From positions 992,001 through 1,056,000 of the forward strand of contig NZ_CP038256.1 of assembly GCF_004564075.1 (NCBI RefSeq): a DNA stretch of 64,000 nt, written 5' to 3'. Origin of the DNA: Microbacterium sediminis (GTDB taxonomy: Bacteria > Actinomycetota > Actinomycetes > Actinomycetales > Microbacteriaceae). The translations under genes were made by a program, and so were the position numbers. This document shows positions 25,157 to 34,751 of the stretch, in pieces; the stretch's first letter is position 1; the number at the start of each line of letters is the position of its first letter. The notes under the pieces were generated by a model. It was not told the origin of the DNA, ran no database searches, and was given only the letters and a program-made list of their open reading frames with translations.

Positions 25157-26103
25157 CCACGCCCGGTCCCACCCCGCAGGCGCGCGTGCCGTGGAATGCC
25201 GTGTCGCTGTTCACCGCGATCGTGCTGCTGCTCGGCTGGCTCGTGGTGCTGCCGCTGTGGGTCGGCGCGGGAGCGGCATCTCCGCTGGCGCCGCTGCTCG
25301 CGTCGGCCATGATGTGGACGCCGGCGGTGGCCACGCTCATCGTCGTCGCGGCGATGAAGATCCCGCGCCGCGACGTCTGGCGCTTCCTCGGCGTCTGGCC
25401 GCTGCGGCCGTGGCGCCGGACGGTCGGCTTCGCGATCGGCGCGCTGCTGGGTCCCATCGCCATCACGCTGCTCGTCGTCGCGGTGTCGGCCTGGTTCGGG
25501 CTGGTCGAGCTCGACCTCGTGCACTTCTCTGGCTTCGCCGCGCAGCTCGCCGCGAGCGGCGTGGACCCCGCCGGCCTGCCGCTCGGGACGATCGTGCTCA
25601 CCCAGCTGCTCACGGTGCCGATCGCGGCCGTCGTCCCCAACGCGCTGCTGGCCCTCGGCGAGGAGATCGGCTGGCGCGGCTGGCTGCTCACCGCGCTGCG
25701 GCCGTGGGGCACGTGGCCCGCGCTCGTGCTGACGGGCGTCATCTGGGGCCTCTGGCACGCGCCGCTCATCCTGCTCGGGCACAACTTCGGCCGCACCGAC
25801 GTCACGGGCGTGCTGCTCATGATCGGCGGCTGCGTCGCGTGGGGCGTGCTGCTGGGCTGGACCCGGCTGCGCACCGGATCGGTCTGGCCGGCCGTGTTCG
25901 CCCACGGCGCGCTGAACGCGGTTGGCGGCATCGTGCTGGTGCTCGCCGAGGCCGGGCAGCCGATCGATCTCGCCGTGGTCGGTCCGCTCGGGCTCGTCGC
26001 CTGGGCCGTGATCGCCGTGATCGTGGCCGTGATGACCGCGGCGGGAGCGTTCCGCGACGCGGGCACCGACGCGCAGCTGGGGGAGCGACCCGCGGGGGCT
26101 TGA
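25153..26103 (+). CDS. CPBP-family intramembrane glutamic endopeptidase
   Basis: 316 residues from the ATG that overlaps the previous stop. Eight or so membrane helices; the catalytic motif ALGEEIGWRGWL (EExxxR) and the paired VIWGLWHAPLIL and FAHGALNA His motifs of the CAAX/Abi protease family are intact. Members process membrane peptides, bacteriocin immunity factors or anti-sigma proteins; the substrate is unknown. It is the last gene of the YtrA operon. Confidence 0.9.
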   Translation: MTTPGPTPQARVPWNAVSLFTAIVLLLGWLVVLPLWVGAGAASPLAPLLASAMMWTPAVATLIVVAAMKIPRRDVWRFLGVWPLRPWRRTVGFAIGALLGPIAITLLVVAVSAWFGLVELDLVHFSGFAAQLAASGVDPAGLPLGTIVLTQLLTVPIAAVVPNALLALGEEIGWRGWLLTALRPWGTWPALVLTGVIWGLWHAPLILLGHNFGRTDVTGVLLMIGGCVAWGVLLGWTRLRTGSVWPAVFAHGALNAVGGIVLVLAEAGQPIDLAVVGPLGLVAWAVIAVIVAVMTAAGAFRDAGTDAQLGERPAGA

Positions 26104-26135
26104 CCCGCGCCGCCCGACCCGGCTGGGATGGCGTC

Positions 26136-26798
26136 ATGGCCGAATCCTCGCCCGCGTCCTGGGCCGCCGCCGACCGCTACCTCGCCGAGACCCTCGTCGG
26201 CCACGACGCCGCGCTGGAGGCCGTGCTGGCATCGCAGCGGGCCGCCGGCCTGCCCGAGATCGAGGTGGCGCCCGTGGCCGGCAAGCTGCTGCACCTGCTG
26301 GCGCGGATCAGCGGCGCCCGGCGGATCCTCGAGATCGGCACGCTGGCCGGCTACTCGACGATCTGGCTCGCGCGGGCGCTGCCCGACGGCGGCGAGGTCG
26401 TCACCATCGAGGCCGAGCCGGCGCACGCCGAGGTCGCCCGCGCCAACATCGACCGCGCGGGGCTCGCCGATCGCGTCGACATCCGCGTCGGCGGGGCCTC
26501 CGAGGTGCTGCCGACGCTCGTGCCCGGATTCGACCTCGTGTTCATCGACGCCGACAAGGAGCGCAACACCCTCTACCTCGATTGGGCCGCGCGCCTCGGC
26601 CACCCCGGCACCGTCGTCGTGGTCGACAACATCGGGCGCGAGGGCGAGATCGTCGACCCCGACTCCGCCGATCCGAGGGTGCGGGGCACGCGCGCGGGGT
26701 TGGAGATGCTCGGCACCGATCCCCGCTTCGAGGCCTCGGCGCTGCAGACCGTCGGGATCAAGGGCTGGGACGGCATCGCGCTCGCCGTCGTGGTCTGA
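26136..26798 (+). CDS. O-methyltransferase, class I SAM-dependent
   Basis: 220 residues from ATG 26136. RRILEIGTLAGYSTIWLARALP is SAM-binding motif I, VVTIEAEPAHAEVA carries the acidic residue for the ribose, and FDLVFIDADKERN and VVVDNI match the metal-binding positions of catechol/caffeoyl-CoA-type O-methyltransferases. Substrate unknown. It sits 32 bp after the CPBP gene and may be read through from it. Confidence 0.92.
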   Translation: MAESSPASWAAADRYLAETLVGHDAALEAVLASQRAAGLPEIEVAPVAGKLLHLLARISGARRILEIGTLAGYSTIWLARALPDGGEVVTIEAEPAHAEVARANIDRAGLADRVDIRVGGASEVLPTLVPGFDLVFIDADKERNTLYLDWAARLGHPGTVVVVDNIGREGEIVDPDSADPRVRGTRAGLEMLGTDPRFEASALQTVGIKGWDGIALAVVV

Positions 26799-28196
<1,398 letters not shown>

Positions 28197-28208
28197 GAGA
28201 CACCACGC

Positions 28209-28246
28209 GGAAGGGGGAGCTGATGGCGAGATCGGCTCCCCCTTCC
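28209..28246 (+). terminator. Stem-loop after eno that buries the ftsB ribosome site
   Basis: GGAAGGGGGAGC (28209-28220) pairs perfectly with GCTCCCCCTTCC (28235-28246). The ascending arm contains the GGGGGAG ribosome site of ftsB and the 14-nt loop contains its ATG, so the hairpin could end eno transcripts and also limit ftsB translation. Confidence 0.65.
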
Positions 28247-28702
28247 CGTCCCCCGGCGCGGACGGTCGCGACCGCGCGGGAGTGGCTCGGCGGGATCCGC
28301 CTGTCCGGGTTCACGATGATCATGCTCGGGCTCGTCGTGCTCGGCGCGTTCGTGCTCGTGCCCACCGTCGGCACCTACGTGGAGCAGCGACAGAAGATCG
28401 CGGCGCTCGAGCAGGCGGTGCAGCTCACGGCCGAGGAGATCGCCGACCTCGAGGCCGAGCAGGCGCGCTGGCAGGACCCGGCCTACATCACGACCCAGGC
28501 GCGCGAGCGGCTCTTCTACGGCAAGCCCGGAGAGGTCGTGTACCTCATCGACAACGACCTCGACGAGTCGGAGCTCCCGCGCGACGCGGAGCCGGTGAGC
28601 GATCAGGCCGAACAGGCCGAGGCCGACTGGATGGGGCAGCTGCTGCGCTCCGTCGTCGCCTCGGGGCTGACCGAGACCGCCGTGGGGCCGGACGGCGAGT
28701 AA
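28223..28702 (+). CDS. ftsB: Septum formation initiator FtsB/DivIC family protein
   Basis: 159 residues. Basic, Pro-rich cytoplasmic N-terminus, one membrane helix at about 30-50 (FTMIMLGLVVLGAFVLV), then an extracytoplasmic coiled coil (YVEQRQKIAALEQAVQLTAE and on) and the conserved ARERLFYGKPGEVVY. It is part of the FtsQ/L/B divisome bridge. Its start codon and ribosome site lie in the hairpin after eno. The acidic C-terminal tail is variable in the family. Confidence 0.93.
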   Translation: MARSAPPSRPPARTVATAREWLGGIRLSGFTMIMLGLVVLGAFVLVPTVGTYVEQRQKIAALEQAVQLTAEEIADLEAEQARWQDPAYITTQARERLFYGKPGEVVYLIDNDLDESELPRDAEPVSDQAEQAEADWMGQLLRSVVASGLTETAVGPDGE

Positions 28703-28752
28703 CGGTCCGGTCCCGACGCGGGCGCCTCTGCCGATTGCCAGCGAAGCCGCCC

Positions 28753-28758
28753 TAGCCT
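28753..28758 (+). promoter_or_regulatory. -10 box for leaderless DUF501 gene
   Basis: TAGCCT ends six bases before the GTG at 28765. Confidence 0.5.
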
Positions 28759-28764
28759 GGAGAC

Positions 28765-29307
28765 GTGACGACGCCGCCCTTCGCCCCCGTGACGCCCGCC
28801 GACATCCGGGTCGTGTCGAGCCAGCTGGGCCGCGAGGCGCGCGGCGTGGTCGGGATCGCCGCCCGATGCGTGTGCGGCAATCCGACCGTCGTGTCCACGA
28901 CGCCGCGCCTGGCGGACGGCACGCCGTTCCCGACGTTCTACTACCTCACCCACCCGGCGGCGACGGCGGAGATGTCGCGGCTCGAGGCCGCGCAGGTCAT
29001 GGTCGGGATGAACGAGCGCCTGCAGGCCGACGCGGAGCTGCGCGAGGCCTACCGGCGAGCGCACGAGGCGTACCTCGCCGATCGCGCGCAGTTCGGCGAC
29101 GTGCCCGAGATCGACGGCGTCTCGGCCGGCGGCATGCCCACGCGCGTCAAGTGCCTGCATGCGGTGCTCGGGCACGCGCTCGCCGCGGGCCCCGGCGTGA
29201 ACCCCTTCGGCGACGAGGCGCTGGCGCTGTCGGCATGGTCGCCCGAGCGGTGCGAGTGCGACGAGCCGGGGGCGGCCCGCACGGACGGATCCGAGGATGA
29301 CGCGTAA
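28765..29307 (+). CDS. DUF501 family protein
   Basis: 180 residues from GTG 28765. The domain runs almost full length, with VVGIAARCVCGNPTVVSTTP, FPTFYYLTHPAA, GMPTRVKCLHAVLGHALA and PERCECDEP. Conserved Cys and His residues in CVCG, KCLH and CEC suggest metal binding. The protein is a constant neighbour of eno and ftsB in Actinobacteria, but its role is unknown. It overlaps the protease gene downstream by 11 bp. Confidence 0.92.
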   Translation: MTTPPFAPVTPADIRVVSSQLGREARGVVGIAARCVCGNPTVVSTTPRLADGTPFPTFYYLTHPAATAEMSRLEAAQVMVGMNERLQADAELREAYRRAHEAYLADRAQFGDVPEIDGVSAGGMPTRVKCLHAVLGHALAAGPGVNPFGDEALALSAWSPERCECDEPGAARTDGSEDDA

Positions 29308-30631
29308 CGTCGGCCGCCTGCGCGTGCCCGCGATCCTCGCCGGAGCGATCGCGGCGGTGGTGCTGCTCACCGGGGCCGCGACGCCCGCGCCGACGCCCTC
29401 GCCCTCGGGCACGGCCGATCCCGACGCCGACCCGATCCGCGAGGCGGAGTACTGGCTCGACGACTACGGCATCACCGAGGCCTGGAAGACCACGCGCGGC
29501 AAGGGCGTCACGATCGCCGTGATCGACACCGGCATCGCGGCCGGGTCGGAGCAGCTCGACACCGCGGTGACCGACGGCATCGACGTCTCGGGCGTCGGCA
29601 GCGCCGACGGGCGCACGCCGGTGGGGGCACAGGACAGCAGCCACGGCACGCTCGTCGGATCGGTGGCCGCGGCCCGCGGCACGGGCCCCGACACGGGCTT
29701 CATCGGCGTCGCGCCGGAGGCGCAGCTGCTGTCGGTCTCGGTCGGCTTCGGCGCATCGGCGGCGGTGCCGTTCGTCGATCAGGTGCCGGAGGCGATCACG
29801 TGGGCCGTCGATCAGGGCGCCGACATCATCAACCTCTCCTGGACGACGAACACCCTCAGCTGGGACGAGTCGTGGGACGAGGCGTTCCTGCACGCCTTCG
29901 AGAACGACGTGGTGATCGTCGTGGCGGCGGGCAACCGCGCGGCCGGCACCCGCGTGGTCGGCGCGCCCGCGACCATCCCGGGCGTGCTCGTCGTGGGTGG
30001 CGTGGACGAGAACGGCAAGGCCAGCGTCGAGGCGTCGACGCAGGGCATCACGATCGGCGTCGCCGCTCCCAGCGAGAAGCTGCTCGGTGTGGCCCCCGAC
30101 GGGCGTGTGGTGTCGTGGAAGGGTACGAGCGGCGCGGCGCCCATCGTCGCGGGGATCGCCGCGCTCATCCGCTCGGCACACCCCGAGCTCGACGCCGACA
30201 ACGTGATCAACCGCATCATCCAGACCGCCGACCCCGTGGCGGGCACGACGCCGCCGGATCCCGAGTACGGCTACGGGCTGGTCGACGCCGCGGAGGCCGT
30301 GACGGCGAACGTGCCGATGGTCGCCGACAACCCTCTGGTGGACGTCGAGCTGGAGGAGTGGATCCGGCTGTATCGGCGCGGCGACGCGGCCCCCGCGCCG
30401 ACGCCGACGATCGGCGACGTCGAGGTGCCGCCGCTGCCGCCGGCCGAGCCGCCCACCGAGGCGGGGCCGCCCTGGCTGCCCTCGCCCGATTCGCTTCGCG
30501 AGGGCACGCTGCCGCTGATCGCCGGAAGCGCCGCTGGTATCCTTGTCACGCTCGGCCTCGTCGCTGTCGTCCGACGCATTCGCAAGGCGCGCTCGCGCCC
30601 GTCCGGCAACACACAGTCAAGGAGTTCGTAA
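29297..30631 (+). CDS. Secreted S8 (subtilisin-like) serine protease with C-terminal membrane anchor
   Basis: 444 residues. Signal peptide at 1-29, mature part from about 45. The catalytic triad is complete: Asp77 in VIDTGIA, His116 in SSHGTLVG, Ser278 in GTSGAAPIVAG, with oxyanion Asn213 in AAGNRAAG. After a Pro-rich linker a single helix (LIAGSAAGILVTLGLVAVV) and a basic tail would anchor it, with the protease outside. The layout is like mycosins of type VII secretion, but no ESX genes are nearby. Overlaps the DUF501 gene, so it is probably cotranscribed with it. Confidence 0.92.
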   Translation: MTRNVGRLRVPAILAGAIAAVVLLTGAATPAPTPSPSGTADPDADPIREAEYWLDDYGITEAWKTTRGKGVTIAVIDTGIAAGSEQLDTAVTDGIDVSGVGSADGRTPVGAQDSSHGTLVGSVAAARGTGPDTGFIGVAPEAQLLSVSVGFGASAAVPFVDQVPEAITWAVDQGADIINLSWTTNTLSWDESWDEAFLHAFENDVVIVVAAGNRAAGTRVVGAPATIPGVLVVGGVDENGKASVEASTQGITIGVAAPSEKLLGVAPDGRVVSWKGTSGAAPIVAGIAALIRSAHPELDADNVINRIIQTADPVAGTTPPDPEYGYGLVDAAEAVTANVPMVADNPLVDVELEEWIRLYRRGDAAPAPTPTIGDVEVPPLPPAEPPTEAGPPWLPSPDSLREGTLPLIAGSAAGILVTLGLVAVVRRIRKARSRPSGNTQSRSS

Positions 30632-30634
30632 CTC

Positions 30635-32026
30635 GTGCCCAGGATTCTTATCGTCGGCGGTGGATACGCCGGTTTCTACACCGCGTGGCAGCTCGAGAAG
30701 CACCTTCGCAAGGGCGAGGCCGAGGTCGTCATGGTCGACCCGCTGCCGTACATGGCGTACCTGCCGTTCCTTCCCGAGGTCGCCTCGGGCGCGATCGAGC
30801 CCCGTCACGCCGTGGTCTCGCACCGCCGCCACCTGAAGCGCACGAAGATCGTCAACGCGAAGGTCACGAAGATCGACCACGCGAACAAGACCGCCACCAT
30901 CGCGCCCGAGGGCGGCGAGGCGTACGAGCTCGCGTACGACCACGTCGTGGTGACCGCCGGCTCGGTCTCGCGCACGTTCCCGATCCCCGGCATCGCCGAC
31001 AACGCGATCGGCATGAAGTCGATCGAGGAGGCCGTCGCCGTGCGCGACACCCTCATCAAGAACTTCGAGCGCGCCGCGGCGCTGCCCAAGGACAGCGAGC
31101 TGCGCAAGCGCCTGCTCACCGTCGTGGTGGTCGGCGGCGGCTTCGCCGGCATCGAGACGTTCGCCGAGCTGCGCTCGTCGGCCTCGGCGCTGCTCGAGAA
31201 GTTCCCCGAGATCTCGTTCGACGAGACGCAGTTCCACCTCATCGAGGCGATGGGCCGCATCATGCCGGAGGTCTCGCTCGAGACCGCCGAGTGGGTGCTC
31301 AAGGACCTTGCCAAGAAGGGCGCCTACGTGCACCTCGACACGCAGGTGGCCGACGCCACCGGCGGCGTGGTCAAGACGAACACGGGCGAGGAGTACCCGA
31401 GCGACCTCATCATCTGGACGGCCGGCGTCATGGCCAACCCCCAGGTGGTGCGCGGCAGCGACCTGCCGACCGAGCCGCGCGGCCGCATCACCACGCAGGC
31501 CGACCTGCGGGTGATCGACGCCGACAAGAACGTGGTCGAGGGCGCCTGGGCCGCCGGCGACATCGCCGCCGTGCCCGACAAGACCGGCGGCCTGCCCGAC
31601 GGCACCTGCGTGCCCAACGCGCAGCACGCCGTGCGCCAGGCCAAGCGCCTCGCCAAGAACCTCACCGCCGTGCTGCGCGGCGAGGCCCCGGTGGACTACG
31701 AGCACAAGAACCTCGGTGCCGTCGCCGGCCTGGGCCTGTACAACGGCGCGTTCCAGTCGGGCAAGCTCGCCATCAAGGGCTTCTTCGCCTGGGTCGCCCA
31801 CCGCGGCTACCACGGCCTGGCCATGCCCACGTGGGAGCGCAAGTGGCGCGTGATCTGGGGCTGGGTGCACAACTTCTTCCTCGGCCGCGACCAGGTCCAG
31901 CTGAGCGCGACCCAGAAGCCGCGCGCCTTCTTCGAGGAGTTCGCCTCGCGTCCGAAGCCCGCCGTCGAGGAGACGCCGGCCCCGGCCGCCGCTCCGGCGG
32001 AGGGAGAGAAGGTCGCCGCGAGCTGA
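30635..32026 (+). CDS. ndh: Type II NADH dehydrogenase
   Basis: 463 residues from a GTG three bases after the protease stop. FAD-binding RILIVGGGYAGFYTAWQLE, the quinone-oxidoreductase segment DPLPYMAYLPFLPEVASG, NAD-binding TVVVVGGGFAGIETFAEL and the second FAD motif EGAWAAGDIAAVPD are in order. The C-terminal region (FFAWVAHRGYHGLAMPTWERK) forms the membrane-associated amphipathic part. It passes electrons from NADH to menaquinone without pumping protons. AAGGAG lies 12 bases upstream. Confidence 0.94.
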   Translation: MPRILIVGGGYAGFYTAWQLEKHLRKGEAEVVMVDPLPYMAYLPFLPEVASGAIEPRHAVVSHRRHLKRTKIVNAKVTKIDHANKTATIAPEGGEAYELAYDHVVVTAGSVSRTFPIPGIADNAIGMKSIEEAVAVRDTLIKNFERAAALPKDSELRKRLLTVVVVGGGFAGIETFAELRSSASALLEKFPEISFDETQFHLIEAMGRIMPEVSLETAEWVLKDLAKKGAYVHLDTQVADATGGVVKTNTGEEYPSDLIIWTAGVMANPQVVRGSDLPTEPRGRITTQADLRVIDADKNVVEGAWAAGDIAAVPDKTGGLPDGTCVPNAQHAVRQAKRLAKNLTAVLRGEAPVDYEHKNLGAVAGLGLYNGAFQSGKLAIKGFFAWVAHRGYHGLAMPTWERKWRVIWGWVHNFFLGRDQVQLSATQKPRAFFEEFASRPKPAVEETPAPAAAPAEGEKVAAS

Positions 32027-32039
32027 TCCGTCCGCCGAG

Positions 32040-32076
32040 AGGGCGCTCATCCCCTAGCGTGGGTGAGCGCCCTTTC
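32040..32076 (+). terminator. Rho-independent-like terminator after ndh
   Basis: AGGGCGCTCA pairs with TGAGCGCCCT across a 14-nt loop and is followed by TT, just before the tRNA gene. Confidence 0.75.
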
Positions 32077-32080
32077 GCAT

Positions 32081-32154
32081 CCCCCCGTAGCCCAATTGGC
32101 AGAGGCAGCCGACTTAAACTCGGCCCAGTCTCGGTTCGAGTCCGAGCGGGGGGA
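32081..32154 (+). tRNA. tRNA with UAA anticodon (nominal Leu), short variable loop
   Basis: A full cloverleaf can be drawn: acceptor CCCCCCG with CGGGGGG, discriminator A, a D arm with GG in its loop, anticodon stem GCCGA/TCGGC with loop CTTAAAC giving anticodon TAA, variable region CCAGT, and T arm CTCGG-TTCGAGT-CCGAG. CCA is not encoded. UAA means leucine, but tRNA-Leu normally has a long variable arm, and here it has five bases. The isotype is therefore nominal. Confidence 0.88.
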
Positions 32155-32259
32155 CGGCGTCGCGATCCGGGGTCCCACGGGGCCTGGCGGGAATACGCGG
32201 CACCGCCCGAGACTTGATTCCTGAGCGTCCGTGCGCGGCGCGGTGAGGGAGGCGGGATC

Positions 32260-33942
32260 ATGGGCGGGCTGGAGATCACGGTTCTGCTGGGAGCCTCGGT
32301 GCTGGCCGGCGCGCTGCTCGCGCCGCGGCTGCGCATCGCGACGCCGCTCGTGTTCGTGCTGCTGGGTCTGCTGCTCGGCTTCGTGCCGTCGCTGCGCGGG
32401 ATCGAGCTGCCGCCGGAGACGGTGCTGCTGCTGTTCCTGCCGGTCATGCTGTTCTGGGAGAGCCTCACGACGTCGCTGCGCTCGATCCGCCGCGACCTGC
32501 GCGGCATCGTGCTCATGAGCACGCTGCTGGTCGTGCTGACCGCGTTCGCGGTGGCCGGCGTCGCGCACCTGCTGGGCGTGCCGTGGGAGGCGGCGCTCAT
32601 CCTCGGCGCCGCCGTCGCGCCGCCGGATGCCACGGCCGTGGCCGCGCTGGGGCGCAGCCTCCCGCGGCGCAACTTCACGCTGCTCAAAGCCGAGAGCCTC
32701 ACCAACGACGGCACGGCGCTCGTCGTCTACGCGATCGCCGTGGGCCTGGCCACGGGCGGCTCGTACACGCCGTGGACGATCACGGGCATGGTCGCGCTGT
32801 CGTACCTCGGCGGGATCGCCGCGGGGATCGTGACGGCGATCGCCGCGTACCTGCTCATGAGCCGGCTGCGCTCGGCGCTCACCATCAACATCGCGCTGCT
32901 GCTGACGCCGTTCGCCGCGTTCCTCGCCGCCGAGATCATCCACGCGTCCGGGGTCCTCGCCGTGGTCGTCGCCGGGCTGATCAGCGCGTACCTCGGCCCC
33001 CGGATCAGCACCGCCGCCTCGCGCCGCCAGCGCGACGCGGTGTGGCCGCTGGGAGCGTTCCTGCTCAACGGGGCCCTGTTCGTGCTCATCGGCATCGAGG
33101 TGCAGGCCGTCATCCGCACGATCGACCTGCGCGACGTGGGGTGGCTGCTGCTCGTCACGCTCGCCGCGTGGGGCGTGCTGCTCGTGGTGCGGTTCGGGTT
33201 CCTGTGGGCGTCGGCGATGCTCATCCGCCTGCTCGATCGCCGCCCGTCGCAGCGGCTGCGGCGCATGTCGAACCGCGCCCGCGCGGTGAGCACCGTGGCG
33301 GGCTTCCGCGGCGCCGTCTCGCTGGCGATCGCGCTGTCGATCCCCCTCGGCGAGGGGGCCGGCGCGGTGGACGGGCGCAACGAGGTGATCTTCGTCACCG
33401 CCGGGGTGATCCTGCTGACGCTGCTCGTGCAGGGCCCGCTGCTTCCCGCCGTCGTGCGCTGGGCGCGGCTGCCGGCCGACACCGCCGCCGAGGAGGAGCT
33501 GCAGCTCGCGGAGCGGTCGATCACCGGCGCCGCGCTCGCCCGCATCGAGGAGATCGCGGCGGACGTGGGCATCAGCGACGAGGTGCGCGAGCGCCTCACC
33601 CGCGACTACTACGAGGCGCTGGAGCTCGCCAACGCCCGCGTCCAGGCGCGCGTGGACCGCGAGATCGAGGCGCTGGACGCGATGATCGACACGCGCGATC
33701 CGGATGCCGACGCGGAGGGGGAGCTGCAGGGCGCCGTGGTCGCTGTGGGCACGGCGGTGGTCTCGCCGCTCGCGCGCAACGAGGAGTACACGCGGCTGCG
33801 CCTGGCGGTGCTCGACAGCAAGCGCGAGGTGCTCGTGCGCCTCACGCGCGACGGCGCGGTCGACGACGACGTGGCCCGGCGCATCCACACGCGGCTCGAT
33901 GTGGAGGAGGTCCGGCTGCGCGGACCGGAGTCGCTGGAGTGA
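32260..33942 (+). CDS. CPA1-family Na+/H+ antiporter
   Basis: 560 residues from ATG with GGGAGGCGGG upstream. About twelve membrane helices occupy the first 400 residues; GAAVAPPDATAVAALGR holds the conserved ion-binding Asp region and TLLKAESLTNDGTALVVY the END-type motif. The GFRGAVSLAIALSIP segment is also typical of the NhaP/NHE group. The cytoplasmic C-terminal 150 residues are charged and helical and probably regulatory. Single gene, no operon partner. Confidence 0.93.
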   Translation: MGGLEITVLLGASVLAGALLAPRLRIATPLVFVLLGLLLGFVPSLRGIELPPETVLLLFLPVMLFWESLTTSLRSIRRDLRGIVLMSTLLVVLTAFAVAGVAHLLGVPWEAALILGAAVAPPDATAVAALGRSLPRRNFTLLKAESLTNDGTALVVYAIAVGLATGGSYTPWTITGMVALSYLGGIAAGIVTAIAAYLLMSRLRSALTINIALLLTPFAAFLAAEIIHASGVLAVVVAGLISAYLGPRISTAASRRQRDAVWPLGAFLLNGALFVLIGIEVQAVIRTIDLRDVGWLLLVTLAAWGVLLVVRFGFLWASAMLIRLLDRRPSQRLRRMSNRARAVSTVAGFRGAVSLAIALSIPLGEGAGAVDGRNEVIFVTAGVILLTLLVQGPLLPAVVRWARLPADTAAEEELQLAERSITGAALARIEEIAADVGISDEVRERLTRDYYEALELANARVQARVDREIEALDAMIDTRDPDADAEGELQGAVVAVGTAVVSPLARNEEYTRLRLAVLDSKREVLVRLTRDGAVDDDVARRIHTRLDVEEVRLRGPESLE

Positions 33943-33985
33943 CGGGTGCGGGCGCCCACGCCGCGACGTGGGCGCCCGCCGATCG

Positions 33986-34657
33986 TCACGCCAGGCGGGC
34001 CAGCAGCGCGCGGGCCACCGAGGCCGACGACTGCGAGTTCTGACCCGACACCAGGGCGCCGTCCTCGACGACGTGATCGGCCCACGGCGCGGCGGTGTCG
34101 ACCGTCACACCCTGCTCGCGCAGCGTCGACTCGAGCAGCCACGACGCCGCGTCGGCGAGCCCGCCCTGGCGCTCCTCCTCGTCGGTGAACGCCGCGACCG
34201 TGCGGCCGCGGGCGGCGAGCGCGCCGTCGGCGTCGCGGGCCGCCAGCAGGGCGGCGACCCCGTGGCACACGAGCGCCAGGGGAGTCTCGTCGCGCAGGGC
34301 GGCGGCGATCAGCGCGCCCGACGTCGGGTCCGCGGCGAGATCCTCCATCGGGCCGTGGCCGCCGGGGTAGAACACGGCGTCGTAGTCGCCGAGCGCGACC
34401 TCCTCCAGAGGCAGCGGGCGGGCGAGCCCCTCGATCGCCTCGATCGCGGCCCGGGCGTCCGGGTCGGCCTCGAGCGATGCGGCATCGATCACCGGCTCGA
34501 CCCCGCCCGGGGTCGCGAACGCGACGCGGTGCCCGGCCTCGGTGAGTATCCGGTAGGGGGTCAGCAGTTCCTCGGCCCAGTAGCCGGTCGGGTGCTGACG
34601 GCCGTCGGCGAGGGTCCAGGAGCGCGCTCCCGTGACGACGAACAGAACGGTGGACAT
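33986..34657 (-). CDS. DJ-1/PfpI (HchA-like) family protein
   Basis: 223 residues. The nucleophile elbow LALVCHGVAAL puts the catalytic Cys at 131 with His132, and GYWAEELLTPY near residue 29 carries the Glu of this branch; VFYPGGHGPMEDL is conserved. Members act as glyoxalases/deglycases or chaperones. It is divergent from a LysR gene 94 bp away, which probably regulates it. Confidence 0.92.
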   Translation of the reverse strand: MSTVLFVVTGARSWTLADGRQHPTGYWAEELLTPYRILTEAGHRVAFATPGGVEPVIDAASLEADPDARAAIEAIEGLARPLPLEEVALGDYDAVFYPGGHGPMEDLAADPTSGALIAAALRDETPLALVCHGVAALLAARDADGALAARGRTVAAFTDEEERQGGLADAASWLLESTLREQGVTVDTAAPWADHVVEDGALVSGQNSQSSASVARALLARLA

Positions 34658-34739
34658 GGCGATCCTCCAGGGGACGGTGTGCGGCTTCCGGTCGGGAGCC
34701 TCGACGGGGGAAACGATGTGCCGGCGCCGGTTCTTCCGA

Positions 34740-34745
34740 TAGCTT
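34740..34745 (+). promoter_or_regulatory. -10 box for leaderless LysR gene
   Basis: TAGCTT ends six bases before the ATG at 34752. Confidence 0.5.
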
Positions 34746-34751
34746 CGGGAT

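Noticed and set aside
29297..30631. Type VII secretion locus
   Set aside because: The protease looks mycosin-like but no EccB/C/D/E or WXG100 genes are present.
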